This document shows, in pieces, positions 7,397-16,842 of a stretch of 64,000 nt of DNA. A program made the position numbers and the translations under genes. Under the pieces are notes generated by a model. That model had not been told where the DNA came from, made no database searches, and was given only the letters and a program-made list of their open reading frames with translations. The stretch lies in the NCBI GenBank assembly GCA_910579505.1, contig CAJTTZ010000006.1, forward strand, positions 124,001 to 188,000, given 5' to 3'. Each line of letters starts with the position of its first letter. Position 1 is the stretch's first letter. This stretch comes from an uncultured Lachnospiraceae bacterium. Lineage in GTDB: Bacteria; Bacillota; Clostridia; Lachnospirales; Lachnospiraceae.

Positions 7397-8479
7397 ATGA
7401 ACAAGTACGAAACGCTTTCGAAACAGCTTACCGAACTGATTTCCCAGAATTTAAAGCAGGGAATCACCGCGCTTCCCACAGAAACCGAAATAGCTGAGCA
7501 GTATCAGGTCAGCCGCCAGACTGTGCGCGCAGCCCTCTCCCTGCTCAAGAGTCAGGGACTGATTGAAAGCCGCCGGGGCAGCGGTTCCTACGCCACAGGA
7601 CTTTCTCCCGCCACAGACCGAAACCTTATTCCCATACTGGTCGCCAGCAGTCAGGAATATATTTATCCCCACCTGCTTACCGACATCCGCACTGCCCTCG
7701 CCGCCAAAGGCTTCCAGTTACAGGTTCATCCAACGGAAAACGACACATCTTCGGAAAGGCAGATTCTGCTCTCACTGCTTACCGCCCCGCCCCGCGGAAT
7801 AATCGTGGAAGGATCAAAGAGCGCCCTCCCCACACCCAACACCGATCTCTTTGAGAAGCTGAAGGCCGCCGGAACACAGCTTTTGTTTCTACATAATAAA
7901 TACGATGCCCTGCCGGATGAAATCTGCATTAAGGACGACAACTATTATGGCGGCTACCTTCTGGCCAACCACTTGGCGGAGCTGGGACATACCCATATCT
8001 CCGGTATCTTTAAAATGGACGACAAGCAGGGTCCTGAGCGCTATCTGGGCGCATTCTGCTGTCTGCGCGACCAGAACGTGGAGCTTTCCGACCGAAATGT
8101 CGGCTGGTTTCAGAGCACCGATATAGAAGGCCTTGAAAAGAGACAGGACAGCCGGTTTCTTGCCTCCTATATCAACGAGCATCTTTCCGGCTGTACCGCT
8201 GTCATCTGCTACAACGACGAAATCGCCTACTGGCTGATTAAAGAATTGTCCTACGTCGGCATCCGGGTTCCCCGCGACGTTTCCGTGGTCTGCTTCGACA
8301 ACACCTACTTAAGCGAATTAAGCAAGGTCCGCATCACCACCCTGTCCCACAGGCCGCACGAGATGGGAAACTGTGTGGCAGAAACCATGATACGGATGCT
8401 GCAGGGAATCCCCGTTGTCTCACAGGAAATCCCATGGGAACTGGTTCGAAAGGAGAGCGACGGTCCCGCCCCCGCTTAA
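7397..8479 (+). CDS. AraR-type transcriptional repressor (GntR head, LacI-type sugar domain)
   Basis: The product has 360 residues. Residues 1-70 are a GntR winged helix (PTETEIAEQYQVSRQTVRAA, then GLIESRRGSGSYA). Residues 80-350 are a LacI/GalR-type ligand domain, with GGYLLANHLAELGHTHISG and VSVVCFDNTYLSELSK. This chimeric architecture is that of AraR, the arabinose repressor of Bacillus. It is divergent from the sugar transporter and most likely represses it, and itself, until the sugar or its phosphate binds. The ATG at 7397 is preferred over the one at 7370 because GGAG lies 11 bases upstream of it and the other has none. The ligand is unknown. Confidence 0.85.
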   Translation: MNKYETLSKQLTELISQNLKQGITALPTETEIAEQYQVSRQTVRAALSLLKSQGLIESRRGSGSYATGLSPATDRNLIPILVASSQEYIYPHLLTDIRTALAAKGFQLQVHPTENDTSSERQILLSLLTAPPRGIIVEGSKSALPTPNTDLFEKLKAAGTQLLFLHNKYDALPDEICIKDDNYYGGYLLANHLAELGHTHISGIFKMDDKQGPERYLGAFCCLRDQNVELSDRNVGWFQSTDIEGLEKRQDSRFLASYINEHLSGCTAVICYNDEIAYWLIKELSYVGIRVPRDVSVVCFDNTYLSELSKVRITTLSHRPHEMGNCVAETMIRMLQGIPVVSQEIPWELVRKESDGPAPA

Positions 8480-8528
8480 ACTTTTTTCGTGCGCCCGAGC
8501 ACTTTTTGCCGCGCGTTTAGACACTTTT

Positions 8529-10157
8529 TCAGGTCTTCCCGCCGGCCCTGTACTCTCTCGGCGTGCAGCCCTGCGTCTTTTTGAATACAAAACTGAAATA
8601 GTGCGGGTCCTTGTAACCTACCTCCATGGCGATCTCCCCTGTGTGCATCTGAGTCTGTCTCAGAAGTTTTTTCGCCTTGTCCATGCGTTTACCCGTCACA
8701 TATTCCACAAAGGTCACCTGCATTGCCTGCGAAAAAATCGCGCTGAAATAGTTAGCGCTGACATTGACTTCTCCCGCCACGGAGTTTAGGGAAAGGGATT
8801 CCTGCGAATAGTTTTCTTCTATATAAGAGAGCGCCTTTTTCAAAATACGTTTGCTCTGGTTGTCCGACTCCCGGTCACGCAGTTCCATAGCGCTTTCGAT
8901 CAGTCCGCAAAGGTAGTCCGGCAGTGTATCCACATCATATTGACTCTCCGGCGTCAGCCCCCCGTCATTCAAAAGCTGCAAAAGCTCCTCCCTGTCGCAG
9001 CCAAAAGATTCCACATAGGAAACTGCCACAAAATAGACATGCAGTGTCAGATAATTGCGGAACATAGCAGACTGCAGCCCTTCTCCCACCGCCAGCAGAT
9101 AGTTCTCCACAAAATCCGCAATCTCATCCCTCGCGCCCTGCAGAAGGAAGTCCCTGATCAGCTCCGCCTCCATCTTTTCGGGATCAATGTCCCGGATACT
9201 GCCGCCCTCCTCTTTTTCTGCCATGTTCCGTCCCACCGTCTCCCCGGTAAACACATGCACCTGCGGTCTCAAGAAGCGGTACGCAAAAAGATGATTTACC
9301 TTGCTGTAGCACTCTGCCAAAAGGCTCAGTCTTTCCACCGGCTCACCCAGAGCCACGTACCAGTCCAGAAAACCTTCCGCAGGGTGACAGATGCGGTCCA
9401 CATTATCCAGACACCTCGTGCCAATCTCCTGCATCTGTGCAGGGCTCCCCTTGATCAACACCCCGTAAGTATTCACATTCCAGCGGAAAACAAGATTCTC
9501 CGGGTATCGTATAAAATAATGCAGCAGTTCTTCCCGTTTCCTCGCGAAGTCCTCCGATTCCATACCTCTGTTCTCCCCGATTCGTTTTTCCTGCAGATTG
9601 AACAGTAAGATATTGTAACAGGGTGCATTTATTTTCAAGGACAGTTTGGCCGCCTCCTCATAAATGTCCTGCACCGGCATACGCCCCTCAAACACTTTGA
9701 CAAAGAAATCCGTCCGGGAAAACTGCTCGTACTCCCTGACCTCGCTCTGAAACTTTTCCTGATAAGTCTTCTGTTCCCGCTCCGTCTCAATCTTTGTCTT
9801 AAGTTCCGCCAGAACTTTTTGCAGGGCCGCCCTAGTGATCGGCTTCAAAAGATACTGCTCCGCGCCGACCAAAATCGCGCCGCGGGCATACTCAAAGTCG
9901 TCATAACCACTGATAATAATAATTTTCATATCAGGAAATTCCTGATGTACCAGTTTGCTTAAGGATAACCCGTCCATAAAAGGCATTTTGATATCCGTAA
10001 GCAGAACGTCAGGCTTTGTCTTCTGTATGAGCGGCAACGCCATCTCCCCGTCGCTTGCCTCCCCCACAAACTCGTAGCCGTACTGCTGCCACGGTATGTT
10101 ATCCCGAAGTCCCTCTCTGACAATACTTTCGTCTTCAACTAAAAACACTTTCAGCAT
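8529..10157 (-). CDS. YesN-type response regulator with AraC DNA-binding domain
   Basis: This 542-residue regulator has an N-terminal receiver (phospho-acceptor Asp55 in VLLTDIKMPF, acidic pair EDE at 8-10, Lys in YLLKPIT). A long middle domain of about 280 residues follows, and the C-terminal 100 residues are an AraC/XylS double helix-turn-helix (LSLNSVAGEVNVSANYFSAI, then GEIAMEVGYKDPHYFSFVFK). It is the output partner of the LytS-type kinase encoded at 11224-12696 and most likely activates sugar uptake or catabolism genes nearby. It lies 39 bases after the sensor binding-protein gene, in the same leftward operon. Targets are not proven. Confidence 0.88.
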   Translation of the reverse strand: MLKVFLVEDESIVREGLRDNIPWQQYGYEFVGEASDGEMALPLIQKTKPDVLLTDIKMPFMDGLSLSKLVHQEFPDMKIIIISGYDDFEYARGAILVGAEQYLLKPITRAALQKVLAELKTKIETEREQKTYQEKFQSEVREYEQFSRTDFFVKVFEGRMPVQDIYEEAAKLSLKINAPCYNILLFNLQEKRIGENRGMESEDFARKREELLHYFIRYPENLVFRWNVNTYGVLIKGSPAQMQEIGTRCLDNVDRICHPAEGFLDWYVALGEPVERLSLLAECYSKVNHLFAYRFLRPQVHVFTGETVGRNMAEKEEGGSIRDIDPEKMEAELIRDFLLQGARDEIADFVENYLLAVGEGLQSAMFRNYLTLHVYFVAVSYVESFGCDREELLQLLNDGGLTPESQYDVDTLPDYLCGLIESAMELRDRESDNQSKRILKKALSYIEENYSQESLSLNSVAGEVNVSANYFSAIFSQAMQVTFVEYVTGKRMDKAKKLLRQTQMHTGEIAMEVGYKDPHYFSFVFKKTQGCTPREYRAGGKT

Positions 10158-10196
10158 ATTTACCTCTATTCTGAAGCTCCCTGCGTTTTGCCAACG

Positions 10197-11222
10197 TCAA
10201 TAAGTCCGCTCCTGCAAAAGCTCCTGCGTCACGTTTTCTATTGTAAAAACATCCTCTTCCACATAATATTTTTTCTCAACCGTTTCGTCATCCTCCAGCA
10301 TGTCTATCACCCGGAGAAGGTACTCGCCCTGATTCGGGTTGCACTCAATGTCTACGTTAATTGTGCCCTCCGCCACCATATCCAGCGCACCCCTCACCGC
10401 ATCGAAAGAAAGTATTATAATATCGCCGTCCACGCCAACCGTACGGCCGGACTCCCGGATCGCCTCGATGGCGCCGAAGGTCATATCGTCATTCTGGGAA
10501 ACCACCACGTCGATATCCGGGTATCTTTTCAGAAATGTTTTCATCACTTCCTTACCTTTCGTGGAAGTAAACTCCGCGCATTTCTCTTCAAGAATATTCC
10601 AGTTTGAGTGCCTTTCCGCTATAGTGGCAAACCCTGCCGACCTGCCGATCTGGGAAGAAGACCCTTCCGTTCCCGTCAATATCACGATGTTGATGGACTG
10701 GCTCGACCTGTTTTGCTGCACCAGCTCCCTTTCAAGCCAGCGTCCGGCCTTCTCCCCCTCCTTCTCAAAATCGCTGCCTACGCATGTCACGTACAGGCTC
10801 TCATCCTCCACATCCACGTTACGGTCCATGAGAATAACGGGGATTCCCGCCTGCTTCGCCTCCTGCAGCACCGTCTCCCAGCCCGTCTCCACCACAGGAG
10901 AAAAAATGATATAGTCCACCCGCTGGGAAATGAAACTCCGAATCGCCTTCAACTGGTTTTCCTGCTTTTGCCTGGCGTTGTTGTATATCAGGAAATACCC
11001 GTTGTTCTGGGTAAACGCATTCTGCACAGATTCTGTGTTTGCAGTCCGCCATCCTGATTCACTGCCAAGCTGCGACACCCCCACCACGATTCGGTCCTCC
11101 TGTGTGATATGGGCCTCCTCCTCGATATCCGTAAAGAGCCTGCTGCCATAAAGCAGCAGTGCCATAGTCATTACAAGCAGCAGTCCGAACGCTATCAAAC
11201 TGTAAGATCTTTTCCGAAACAC
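10197..11222 (-). CDS. Membrane-anchored sugar-binding sensor protein, YtfQ paralogue
   Basis: The product has 341 residues, with an uncleaved N-terminal anchor (SLIAFGLLLVMTMALLLYGS) and then a Peripla_BP_4 domain similar to the transporter's own binding protein (IVVGVSQLGSESGWRTANTE versus LGIINNDPNESGYRTAND). No lipobox is present. Its position between a histidine kinase and a response regulator marks it as a sensor that hands ligand occupancy to the kinase rather than as a transport component. A GTG start at 11222 is chosen because AAGGAGG sits 6 bases upstream and the kinase stop is 1 base away (TAG-C-GTG). An ATG 24 bases further upstream lacks a ribosome site. Ligand class is inferred from paralogy. 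Confidence 0.85.
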   Translation of the reverse strand: MFRKRSYSLIAFGLLLVMTMALLLYGSRLFTDIEEEAHITQEDRIVVGVSQLGSESGWRTANTESVQNAFTQNNGYFLIYNNARQKQENQLKAIRSFISQRVDYIIFSPVVETGWETVLQEAKQAGIPVILMDRNVDVEDESLYVTCVGSDFEKEGEKAGRWLERELVQQNRSSQSINIVILTGTEGSSSQIGRSAGFATIAERHSNWNILEEKCAEFTSTKGKEVMKTFLKRYPDIDVVVSQNDDMTFGAIEAIRESGRTVGVDGDIIILSFDAVRGALDMVAEGTINVDIECNPNQGEYLLRVIDMLEDDETVEKKYYVEEDVFTIENVTQELLQERTY

Positions 11223-11223
11223 G

Positions 11224-12696
11224 CTAATCCTCCTTTTCCGCCGCATAAGTCACTGCCGGGATCACAACTTCCACGCATGTCCCTTTCCCCTTGGCGGAAT
11301 CTATCTTCATACCGTATTCCACACCAAAATTCATGCGGATTCTCTCGTTGACATTGGCAAGCCCAAAACCCTTTTCCGTATCCTTACAAGGTTTCTCAAT
11401 TTCTTTCTGCAGCTTGTGAAGATCTTCATCCTCCATACCGACGCCGTCGTCCGACACCCGAAGTCTGATATGTTCCCCCTCCATCTGCCCCGTTACGACG
11501 ATACGACCTTTGGCGCGCTTGTATTTAATGCCGTGGTAGAGAGAATTTTCTACCAGCGGCTGAAGGGTCAGCTTCAATATCTGATACTGGTACAGTTCAG
11601 GGTCAATCCGAATCTCATACTCAAGTATATCCCGGTATCGGACCTGCTGGATCTCCAGATAACTTTTAATATGAAGTTCTTCCTCCTGAATGGTAATATA
11701 CTCTTTCCCCTTGCTCAAAACCAGCCTGAAAAACTCCGACAGGGACATAACCATATTCACGGCCTTGTCAGAATCGTTGCCCTCGATCAGCCAGACGATG
11801 GTGTCCAGCGTATTATAGAGGAAATGCGGATTGATCTGCTCCTGCAGAAGCCGAAGATCCGCCTTGCGCATCTTCCGCTCGTCCTCCTTGATCTTCGACA
11901 CAAGTCCTTCCAGGCTCTCCGTCATCTGGTTCACGCTGTCCGCCAGAACCGCCACCTCATCCTGCGTTTCCACCCGCGCCCTCGCTGAGAAATCCCCTTC
12001 CGCCACCTGTTCCGTCACTCTGGAAAGCGCCTTGATCGGTCTAATGATATCTGTCACGATCATCACGATCAGAACCGCAACCATCAAAACCAGCAGTGCA
12101 AGCAGTACGCCGCAAAAAATGGTAAAGCTGTGCACCTTCACATTCAACTGGCTCGTCAGGTATTCCATGCTTTTTGTCTGATAATAGATATAAGCCTGAA
12201 TATTGTCCTGAATCAGTTCCGTCAGCACATAAATATTGTTATCAAGCATCTCGATATTGGTATCATACCCCACATCCGTCTCCAGATTCATTCGGATGTC
12301 ATCCACACGGTCCTCCAGTGTGTCAATGTTGCGCAGAAGAATCTGCAGCCTGGCACGGCTCTCGTCATCCGTGGTGATGCTCATAAGATTGTTAAACTCA
12401 CCCCGCAGTTCATCCAGATGCTCGTACGGGTCTACCAGACTTCCGTCGCTGCCAACCGTGTCAAAGGTAACGAATCCCACCACAAGCTTATAGAGGCTCT
12501 CATCCATCTCTTCCTTAAAATTCATGTTATAATTGTTCGCTACCGTCATGTTCCCCACAATAGCGTCATAGGCGCTGCTGTAGTTGTGCAGGGCATAGAG
12601 CAGATAAAGCACCATCACCAGAAAAGGCACTGCTACCATGACCGACAGAACGATCAGTTTATACTTAATGGAATACTTGACTTTTGCAGGCTGCAT
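11224..12696 (-). CDS. LytS/YesM-type sensor histidine kinase
   Basis: The kinase has 490 residues. A first membrane segment lies near residues 15-37, an extracytoplasmic helical sensor region spans about 40-180, and a second membrane segment follows near 185-212. Next come a HAMP linker (TDIIRPIKALSRVTEQVAEG), the His_kinase domain with the phospho-acceptor motif INPHFLYNTLD, and a GHKL ATPase with LVENSLYHGIK and GFGLANVNERI. The start at 12696 has AAAGGAG 8 bases upstream; upstream in-frame starts are weaker. It heads the sensor operon (kinase, binding protein, AraC-type regulator), a layout typical of sugar-sensing systems in Lachnospiraceae. Confidence 0.88.
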   Translation of the reverse strand: MQPAKVKYSIKYKLIVLSVMVAVPFLVMVLYLLYALHNYSSAYDAIVGNMTVANNYNMNFKEEMDESLYKLVVGFVTFDTVGSDGSLVDPYEHLDELRGEFNNLMSITTDDESRARLQILLRNIDTLEDRVDDIRMNLETDVGYDTNIEMLDNNIYVLTELIQDNIQAYIYYQTKSMEYLTSQLNVKVHSFTIFCGVLLALLVLMVAVLIVMIVTDIIRPIKALSRVTEQVAEGDFSARARVETQDEVAVLADSVNQMTESLEGLVSKIKEDERKMRKADLRLLQEQINPHFLYNTLDTIVWLIEGNDSDKAVNMVMSLSEFFRLVLSKGKEYITIQEEELHIKSYLEIQQVRYRDILEYEIRIDPELYQYQILKLTLQPLVENSLYHGIKYKRAKGRIVVTGQMEGEHIRLRVSDDGVGMEDEDLHKLQKEIEKPCKDTEKGFGLANVNERIRMNFGVEYGMKIDSAKGKGTCVEVVIPAVTYAAEKED

Positions 12697-12861
12697 ACGC
12701 ACTTCTCCTTTATCTATCCATTTTACCAATTTTTCGCTAAAAGATAAATTCATTTTTTTAACAATGTCTGTTTGCAATATTGTCGGCAAGGGTGTATTAT
12801 ATTTATAAGTATGCTTTCTTGAGTTATATTAGGGAAGTTTGTAGTTTTTTATAATAATCTG

Positions 12862-13965
12862 ATGAAAGAAGCCGTAATGAAAGAAAATTCCGTTTTATCA
12901 ACGATTTATGAAAATATCTGCCGGGATACCGGGAAACAGAACGAATCCGCCAAGCTGATCGTCGTGGTTCGTTTATTAACGCTCTCCATGCTGATTCACT
13001 CTCTTCTGTGCTGCGTGCTTGTCTCCATTACGGGGCACATTGGCGCACTGGTATTTTCAGTGTCCTCCCCCGTCCTGTTTCTGGCGGTTTTTGTTTTATC
13101 TTACCAGTGGAGCACATTTGCGTCATACTGCATTCTGAATGCCTGTATCCTGTTCTGGTCCTGCATGAATGTTTATTGCTTCGGCTGGAATATCGGTATT
13201 CAGCATTTTCTGGTGGTGCTTCTTGTGTTTGTTTTCTTCTGTAAATACAAACACGAGGCAATTAAAATTCTTTATGCCGCCGCCCTGTTCGTACTGCGCT
13301 TATTCTTATATTATTACTGCAGATCCCATGAGCCGGTCATTGTTCTTGAGGACAACTTAGCAAACGCCCTGCAGATGGTAAATACGTTTTTTATTTTCCT
13401 GGCGCTCGGTTTAGTGGCGTATCTTTTCAGCACCACAACTCAGGAAATGGAAGGCAAGCTGATCGAATATAACCGCAAGCTGATGAAGCAGGCAAACACG
13501 GATACGCTGACCGGGCTTTATAACCGCCGGCGTACTATGGAATATCTGGAGAACCTTCTCAAAGCCGCGGAAACGCAGATCAGCATCTGCCTCTGCGACA
13601 TTGACCATTTCAAACGGGTCAACGATACTTACGGACATGATGTAGGCGACGTGGTTCTGAAAACCATTTCAGAAACCTTCCAGAAAAGGCTGCCGCCTGA
13701 CACCTTTATCTCCCGCTGGGGCGGCGAGGAATTTCTGCTGATTTTCCCCCGCTTAAACGGAGACGAGGCAATTACCGCGCTTGAGACGCTCCGGCAGAAG
13801 ATCCGTGAACTCACCTTTGACGGCGGTTCTGAGGACTTTAACATTTCCCTTACATACGGGTTGGTGGAATATGATTACCACAGTGATATCACCACGCTTT
13901 TAAAAGAAGCGGACGAAAAACTATATGTCGGCAAAGAAGGCGGACGTGACCGGATCGTATTTTAG
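12862..13965 (+). CDS. Membrane diguanylate cyclase (GGDEF)
   Basis: The protein has 367 residues. About six hydrophobic segments span residues 25-200, followed by a GGDEF domain: NTDTLTGLYNRRR, CDIDHFKRVNDTYGH and the catalytic RWGGEEF. It should make cyclic-di-GMP from two GTP. The inhibitory RxxD site normally located five residues before GGEEF is not present (LPPD is found), so product inhibition may be weak. The membrane part has no recognised sensor domain. The ATG at 12862 has only a weak ribosome site; ATG 12877 is an alternative. It is transcribed alone and divergently from the sugar sensor operon. Confidence 0.85.
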   Translation: MKEAVMKENSVLSTIYENICRDTGKQNESAKLIVVVRLLTLSMLIHSLLCCVLVSITGHIGALVFSVSSPVLFLAVFVLSYQWSTFASYCILNACILFWSCMNVYCFGWNIGIQHFLVVLLVFVFFCKYKHEAIKILYAAALFVLRLFLYYYCRSHEPVIVLEDNLANALQMVNTFFIFLALGLVAYLFSTTTQEMEGKLIEYNRKLMKQANTDTLTGLYNRRRTMEYLENLLKAAETQISICLCDIDHFKRVNDTYGHDVGDVVLKTISETFQKRLPPDTFISRWGGEEFLLIFPRLNGDEAITALETLRQKIRELTFDGGSEDFNISLTYGLVEYDYHSDITTLLKEADEKLYVGKEGGRDRIVF

Positions 13966-13971
13966 CTGCCA

Positions 13972-14051
13972 CAGTCCAGCCGGACCATTATCTGACCGGG
14001 CAAATCGTGCTTGTACGAATTTGACGGACAGATAATGGTCTGGCTGAACTG
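13972..14051. repeat. Long inverted repeat after the GGDEF gene
   Basis: Two 23-base arms (13972-13994 and 14029-14051) are complementary except for two positions, around a 34-base loop that itself contains a partial stem (AAATCGT/ACGAATTT). ATTCATTTTTTAT follows, so it may terminate the GGDEF transcript. The length exceeds that of a normal terminator, so it may also be a dispersed palindromic element. Confidence 0.6.
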
Positions 14052-14113
14052 CCATTCATTTTTTATACCCTTCTTTCATATAGTAATACAAATCCTTTTC
14101 TGTAGGTGTTCCC

Positions 14114-15961
14114 TTGAAACATTCCCTCTCTTCCAGACAATGTACTTTTGTGCTGATTCTGTTTACCGCCCTGAGCGTTCTGACGCTGCATTGGTACAGC
14201 CGCACGCATCAGGACAGTAAATTCTGTGCTTTTGCCCAGACTTTTTTCTTAGACGAGGTACAGGCAAATCCCATTCATTTCCACTACACGATAGACAATC
14301 CTTCCACGTACGGTGTGGATGAATCCTCTCTGACTCTGCCTGTCTATCAACCCGGAAGCGCTGCAAACGAAGCATACGCGCTGTCATTGGCGCGGGAGGA
14401 TTTAAGCGCCATCGACCCCGACGCCCTGAATGAGGAAAACCGCCGCCTCTATGAACTTTTGGACAGTTACCTCGCGGTCGCAGCCTCCGCTTCGGCTTAT
14501 CCCTATTTCTCGGAACCGCTCTCCCCATCTTCGGGCGTACCATCGGAACTGCCGATTTTGCTCTCCGAATACCGAATGGATGATAAGGCCGATATTGAAA
14601 ACTATTTATCAATCCTCGCTCAGATTCCCGCCTACTTTGACGGGCTTCTCGTCTTTGAGCAGGAAAAGGCAGACGCCGGGCTATTTATGTCCGATTTGAC
14701 CGCTGACCGGGTAATCAGGCAATGCTCCGAGCTTCTGGACGTCTCCTCCCTGGAAGACGGCTCGCATTTTCTGGAAATTACGTTTAGCGACAGACTCCGG
14801 CAGCTTGCGGAAAAGGAAATCCTGACTCCCGCGGAAATAGATTCCTATGTTGCCGAGCACAACCGCTTATTGACTACAGTAGTCGCCCCCGCCTACGACC
14901 GTCTGGCAGACGGACTGACTGTATTAAAAGGCTCAGGGAAAGCAACCTGCGGTCTGGCAGGGCAGGAAAACGGCAGGGACTACTACAGCGCCCTCGTTCG
15001 TCTGCGCACCGGTTCCTACCGCGACATAGATGAAATCAAACGTCTTCTTGCAAGAGACCTGCGTTTCAACTACGAATCGCTGTTTGCGCTTCTTGCCGCG
15101 AACCCGTCGTTAAAGGACATGATCGCAGAAAATCCCTCGCTCCTGCCGGAAATGACGCCTGAGGAAATCCTGGCCGATCTGCAGTCGGAAATCGGGGAGG
15201 AATATCCGCCCATTCCCGCCGGCAGGAACAGCGCACCCATCCGCTCCACCATAAAATATGTGGATGCCAGTCTGGAAGCTTACAGTGCACCCGCCTTTTA
15301 CATGACGCCGCCTATTGACAACATCTGCGACAATTTGATCTGCCTAAATGCAAAGGATACCCAAAACGATCTTGCCCTCTTCACCACGCTGGCCCACGAG
15401 GGTTATCCGGGCCATCTGTACCAGACTGTATACAGCAAGCGCTATCAGGAACAGGAAAATATCCTGCCGCTCGGAAACGTCCTCTACTACGGCGGATTCG
15501 TAGAAGGCTGGGCAATGTATGTGGAGCTGGCTTCCTTCGACCGTGCCATCACGCTGGCAAAGGAAGCTCACCCCGAAGCCTGCGCCTACTATCAGGTCTG
15601 CCGTCTCGACAGGCAGTTCCGGCTGGGGCTGTATTCCCTTCTGGATATCGCCATCCACTATGACAACGCCTCCTTTGAGGATGTGCAAAAGCTCTGTTAC
15701 TGTCTGGGCATCAACGACAGTGCAAGCCTAGCCGCCCTCTACCAGTATATCGCGGAGGAACCATGCAATTATTTGAAATATTATCTGGGGTATTTGGAAA
15801 TTTTAGAATTGAAAAAACAGGCCGCCGTCCTCTGGGCCGAGCCGGGTCAGGTGACCGCCGCCTACAATGACACCGAATTTTTATACCGCTTTCATTCTTT
15901 TCTGCTGCAAAACGGTCCCGCCGACTACCGAACGCTGGCAAGAAGGCTGGCAGCGGAATAA
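14114..15961 (+). CDS. DUF885 family protein, predicted membrane-anchored metallopeptidase
   Basis: The product has 615 residues. An N-terminal membrane anchor (FVLILFTALSVLTL) precedes a DUF885 domain that fills the protein. The family motif HEGYPGH (His428, Glu429, His433) is intact and resembles a zinc-binding HExxH-like site, with VEGWAMYVE about 35 residues later providing a further acidic group. Members are thought to be peptidases acting outside the membrane; the substrate is unknown. The start is a TTG at 14114 preceded by GTAGGTG; the in-frame upstream sequence offers nothing better. No operon partner is evident. The confidence applies to the family rather than to the activity. Confidence 0.82.
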   Translation: MKHSLSSRQCTFVLILFTALSVLTLHWYSRTHQDSKFCAFAQTFFLDEVQANPIHFHYTIDNPSTYGVDESSLTLPVYQPGSAANEAYALSLAREDLSAIDPDALNEENRRLYELLDSYLAVAASASAYPYFSEPLSPSSGVPSELPILLSEYRMDDKADIENYLSILAQIPAYFDGLLVFEQEKADAGLFMSDLTADRVIRQCSELLDVSSLEDGSHFLEITFSDRLRQLAEKEILTPAEIDSYVAEHNRLLTTVVAPAYDRLADGLTVLKGSGKATCGLAGQENGRDYYSALVRLRTGSYRDIDEIKRLLARDLRFNYESLFALLAANPSLKDMIAENPSLLPEMTPEEILADLQSEIGEEYPPIPAGRNSAPIRSTIKYVDASLEAYSAPAFYMTPPIDNICDNLICLNAKDTQNDLALFTTLAHEGYPGHLYQTVYSKRYQEQENILPLGNVLYYGGFVEGWAMYVELASFDRAITLAKEAHPEACAYYQVCRLDRQFRLGLYSLLDIAIHYDNASFEDVQKLCYCLGINDSASLAALYQYIAEEPCNYLKYYLGYLEILELKKQAAVLWAEPGQVTAAYNDTEFLYRFHSFLLQNGPADYRTLARRLAAE

Positions 15962-15993
15962 TACAGATGGTTCGTTCAGCCACGCCGCTATCA

Positions 15994-16449
15994 CTATTCT
16001 TTGCACTCCGGCCGGGCTGTTGCCCTAAAAAATCTCGTCAGCTTGTAGAGGGCGCTTTCAAGCGCTCTCTGCTCCTCCTCTGAGAGTTCTTTTAAAACTG
16101 CGTCTATCATTTCCTCATGAAACCGCCGATGATGAAGATACGCCTTTTTCCCTTTCGCGGAGAGGGAAATCAGAACCACACGCCTGTCTTCCTCGCTTCG
16201 GGTCCTGTCCACATAGCCCTTTTTTACCAAGCCATTGACCGCTATAGTCAGAGTTCCCGTCGTAACCTCCAGCTCTCTTGCCACACTCGTCATATTTTTT
16301 GCCGAATTTGGGCCGATGGCTTCTATGACATGCATATCGTTTGCCGTCACATCCTTATATTCCTCTGTCCTGATCGCCCGTTCCTCAAGTGTGTTAATGT
16401 CCCGGAAGAGCCTGACAAGTACCTCGTTCAATGTATTGCTGATGTCCAT
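15994..16449 (-). CDS. MarR-family repressor, FabT-like
   Basis: The product has 151 residues, the usual MarR length. The winged helix spans residues 45-110 (NMTSVARELEVTTGTLTIAV, then GYVDRTRSEEDRRVVLISLS). It resembles FabT, which in other Firmicutes represses fatty acid synthesis genes when loaded with acyl-ACP. The sequence-level support is the operator TTTGA-N3-TCAAA in its own promoter, which recurs at acpP and ahead of fabD about 41 kb away. It is therefore probably the autoregulated regulator of the fab cluster, although FabT is normally encoded inside that cluster. The ATG at 16449 has GGGGAAAG upstream; in-frame upstream starts give an atypical N-terminus. Confidence 0.75.
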   Translation of the reverse strand: MDISNTLNEVLVRLFRDINTLEERAIRTEEYKDVTANDMHVIEAIGPNSAKNMTSVARELEVTTGTLTIAVNGLVKKGYVDRTRSEEDRRVVLISLSAKGKKAYLHHRRFHEEMIDAVLKELSEEEQRALESALYKLTRFFRATARPECKE

Positions 16450-16493
16450 TATCTTTCCCCTGCTGCACAAACATACCTCTTCAATCTCCAAAC

Positions 16494-16523
16494 AGTGTAT
16501 CAAAAAATATTTTGAAAGTCAAA
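16494..16523 (-). promoter_or_regulatory. Promoter and FabT-like operator of the MarR gene
   Basis: TTGACT (16517-16522) and TACACT (16494-16499) on the minus strand are 17 bases apart. The palindrome TTTGAAAGTCAAA (16511-16523) covers the -35 box, so repressor binding would block RNA polymerase. It matches the FabT box pattern and the sites at 57345 and 58716. Confidence 0.7.
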
Positions 16524-16710
16524 CTTTACGAGAACTATCACTCTCCCGAAAGTACCAATTATAAATTTTAGTTTATACTTTCTTTCTTTTTTCTTATGAA
16601 TTTTGACACACCACATTCACAAATAGCCTGTATAGTATTACTTGTAGTTAAGACAGAGCCGGATCAAAATATTCGGCCCGCAGGGATTAATGATTCAGAT
16701 TCTTTGGCGG

Positions 16711-16776
16711 TGGTTATACTACACTTACAATGGAGTCGCCGGTGCTGGATTGGCGCCGACCGGCTTCGACTAACCA
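16711..16776. other. Structured non-coding segment
   Basis: TGGTTA (16711-16716) pairs with TAACCA (16771-16776), and inside it GTCG and CCGG (16735-16742) pair with CCGG (16760-16763) and CGAC (16767-16770). The 500-base gap 16450-16949 otherwise holds only the MarR promoter, a TATAGT-like box near 16633 and the hairpin at 16843. A small RNA is possible; no known family is recognised. Confidence 0.3.
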
Positions 16777-16842
16777 TAACAGCGGTCTAAAAGCTGCTGT
16801 TGACATATATTTGAACCAACATTTCTATCCTTCTCACACACA

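Noticed and set aside
7404..7422. Catabolite-response (cre) site in the AraR-like gene (GAAACGCTTTCG)
   Set aside because: It is one base shorter than the cre consensus and lies in the coding region, so chance is likely.
16711..16776. A tRNA or T-box in the structured segment
   Set aside because: No cloverleaf, no CCA-like end and no T-box core sequence.
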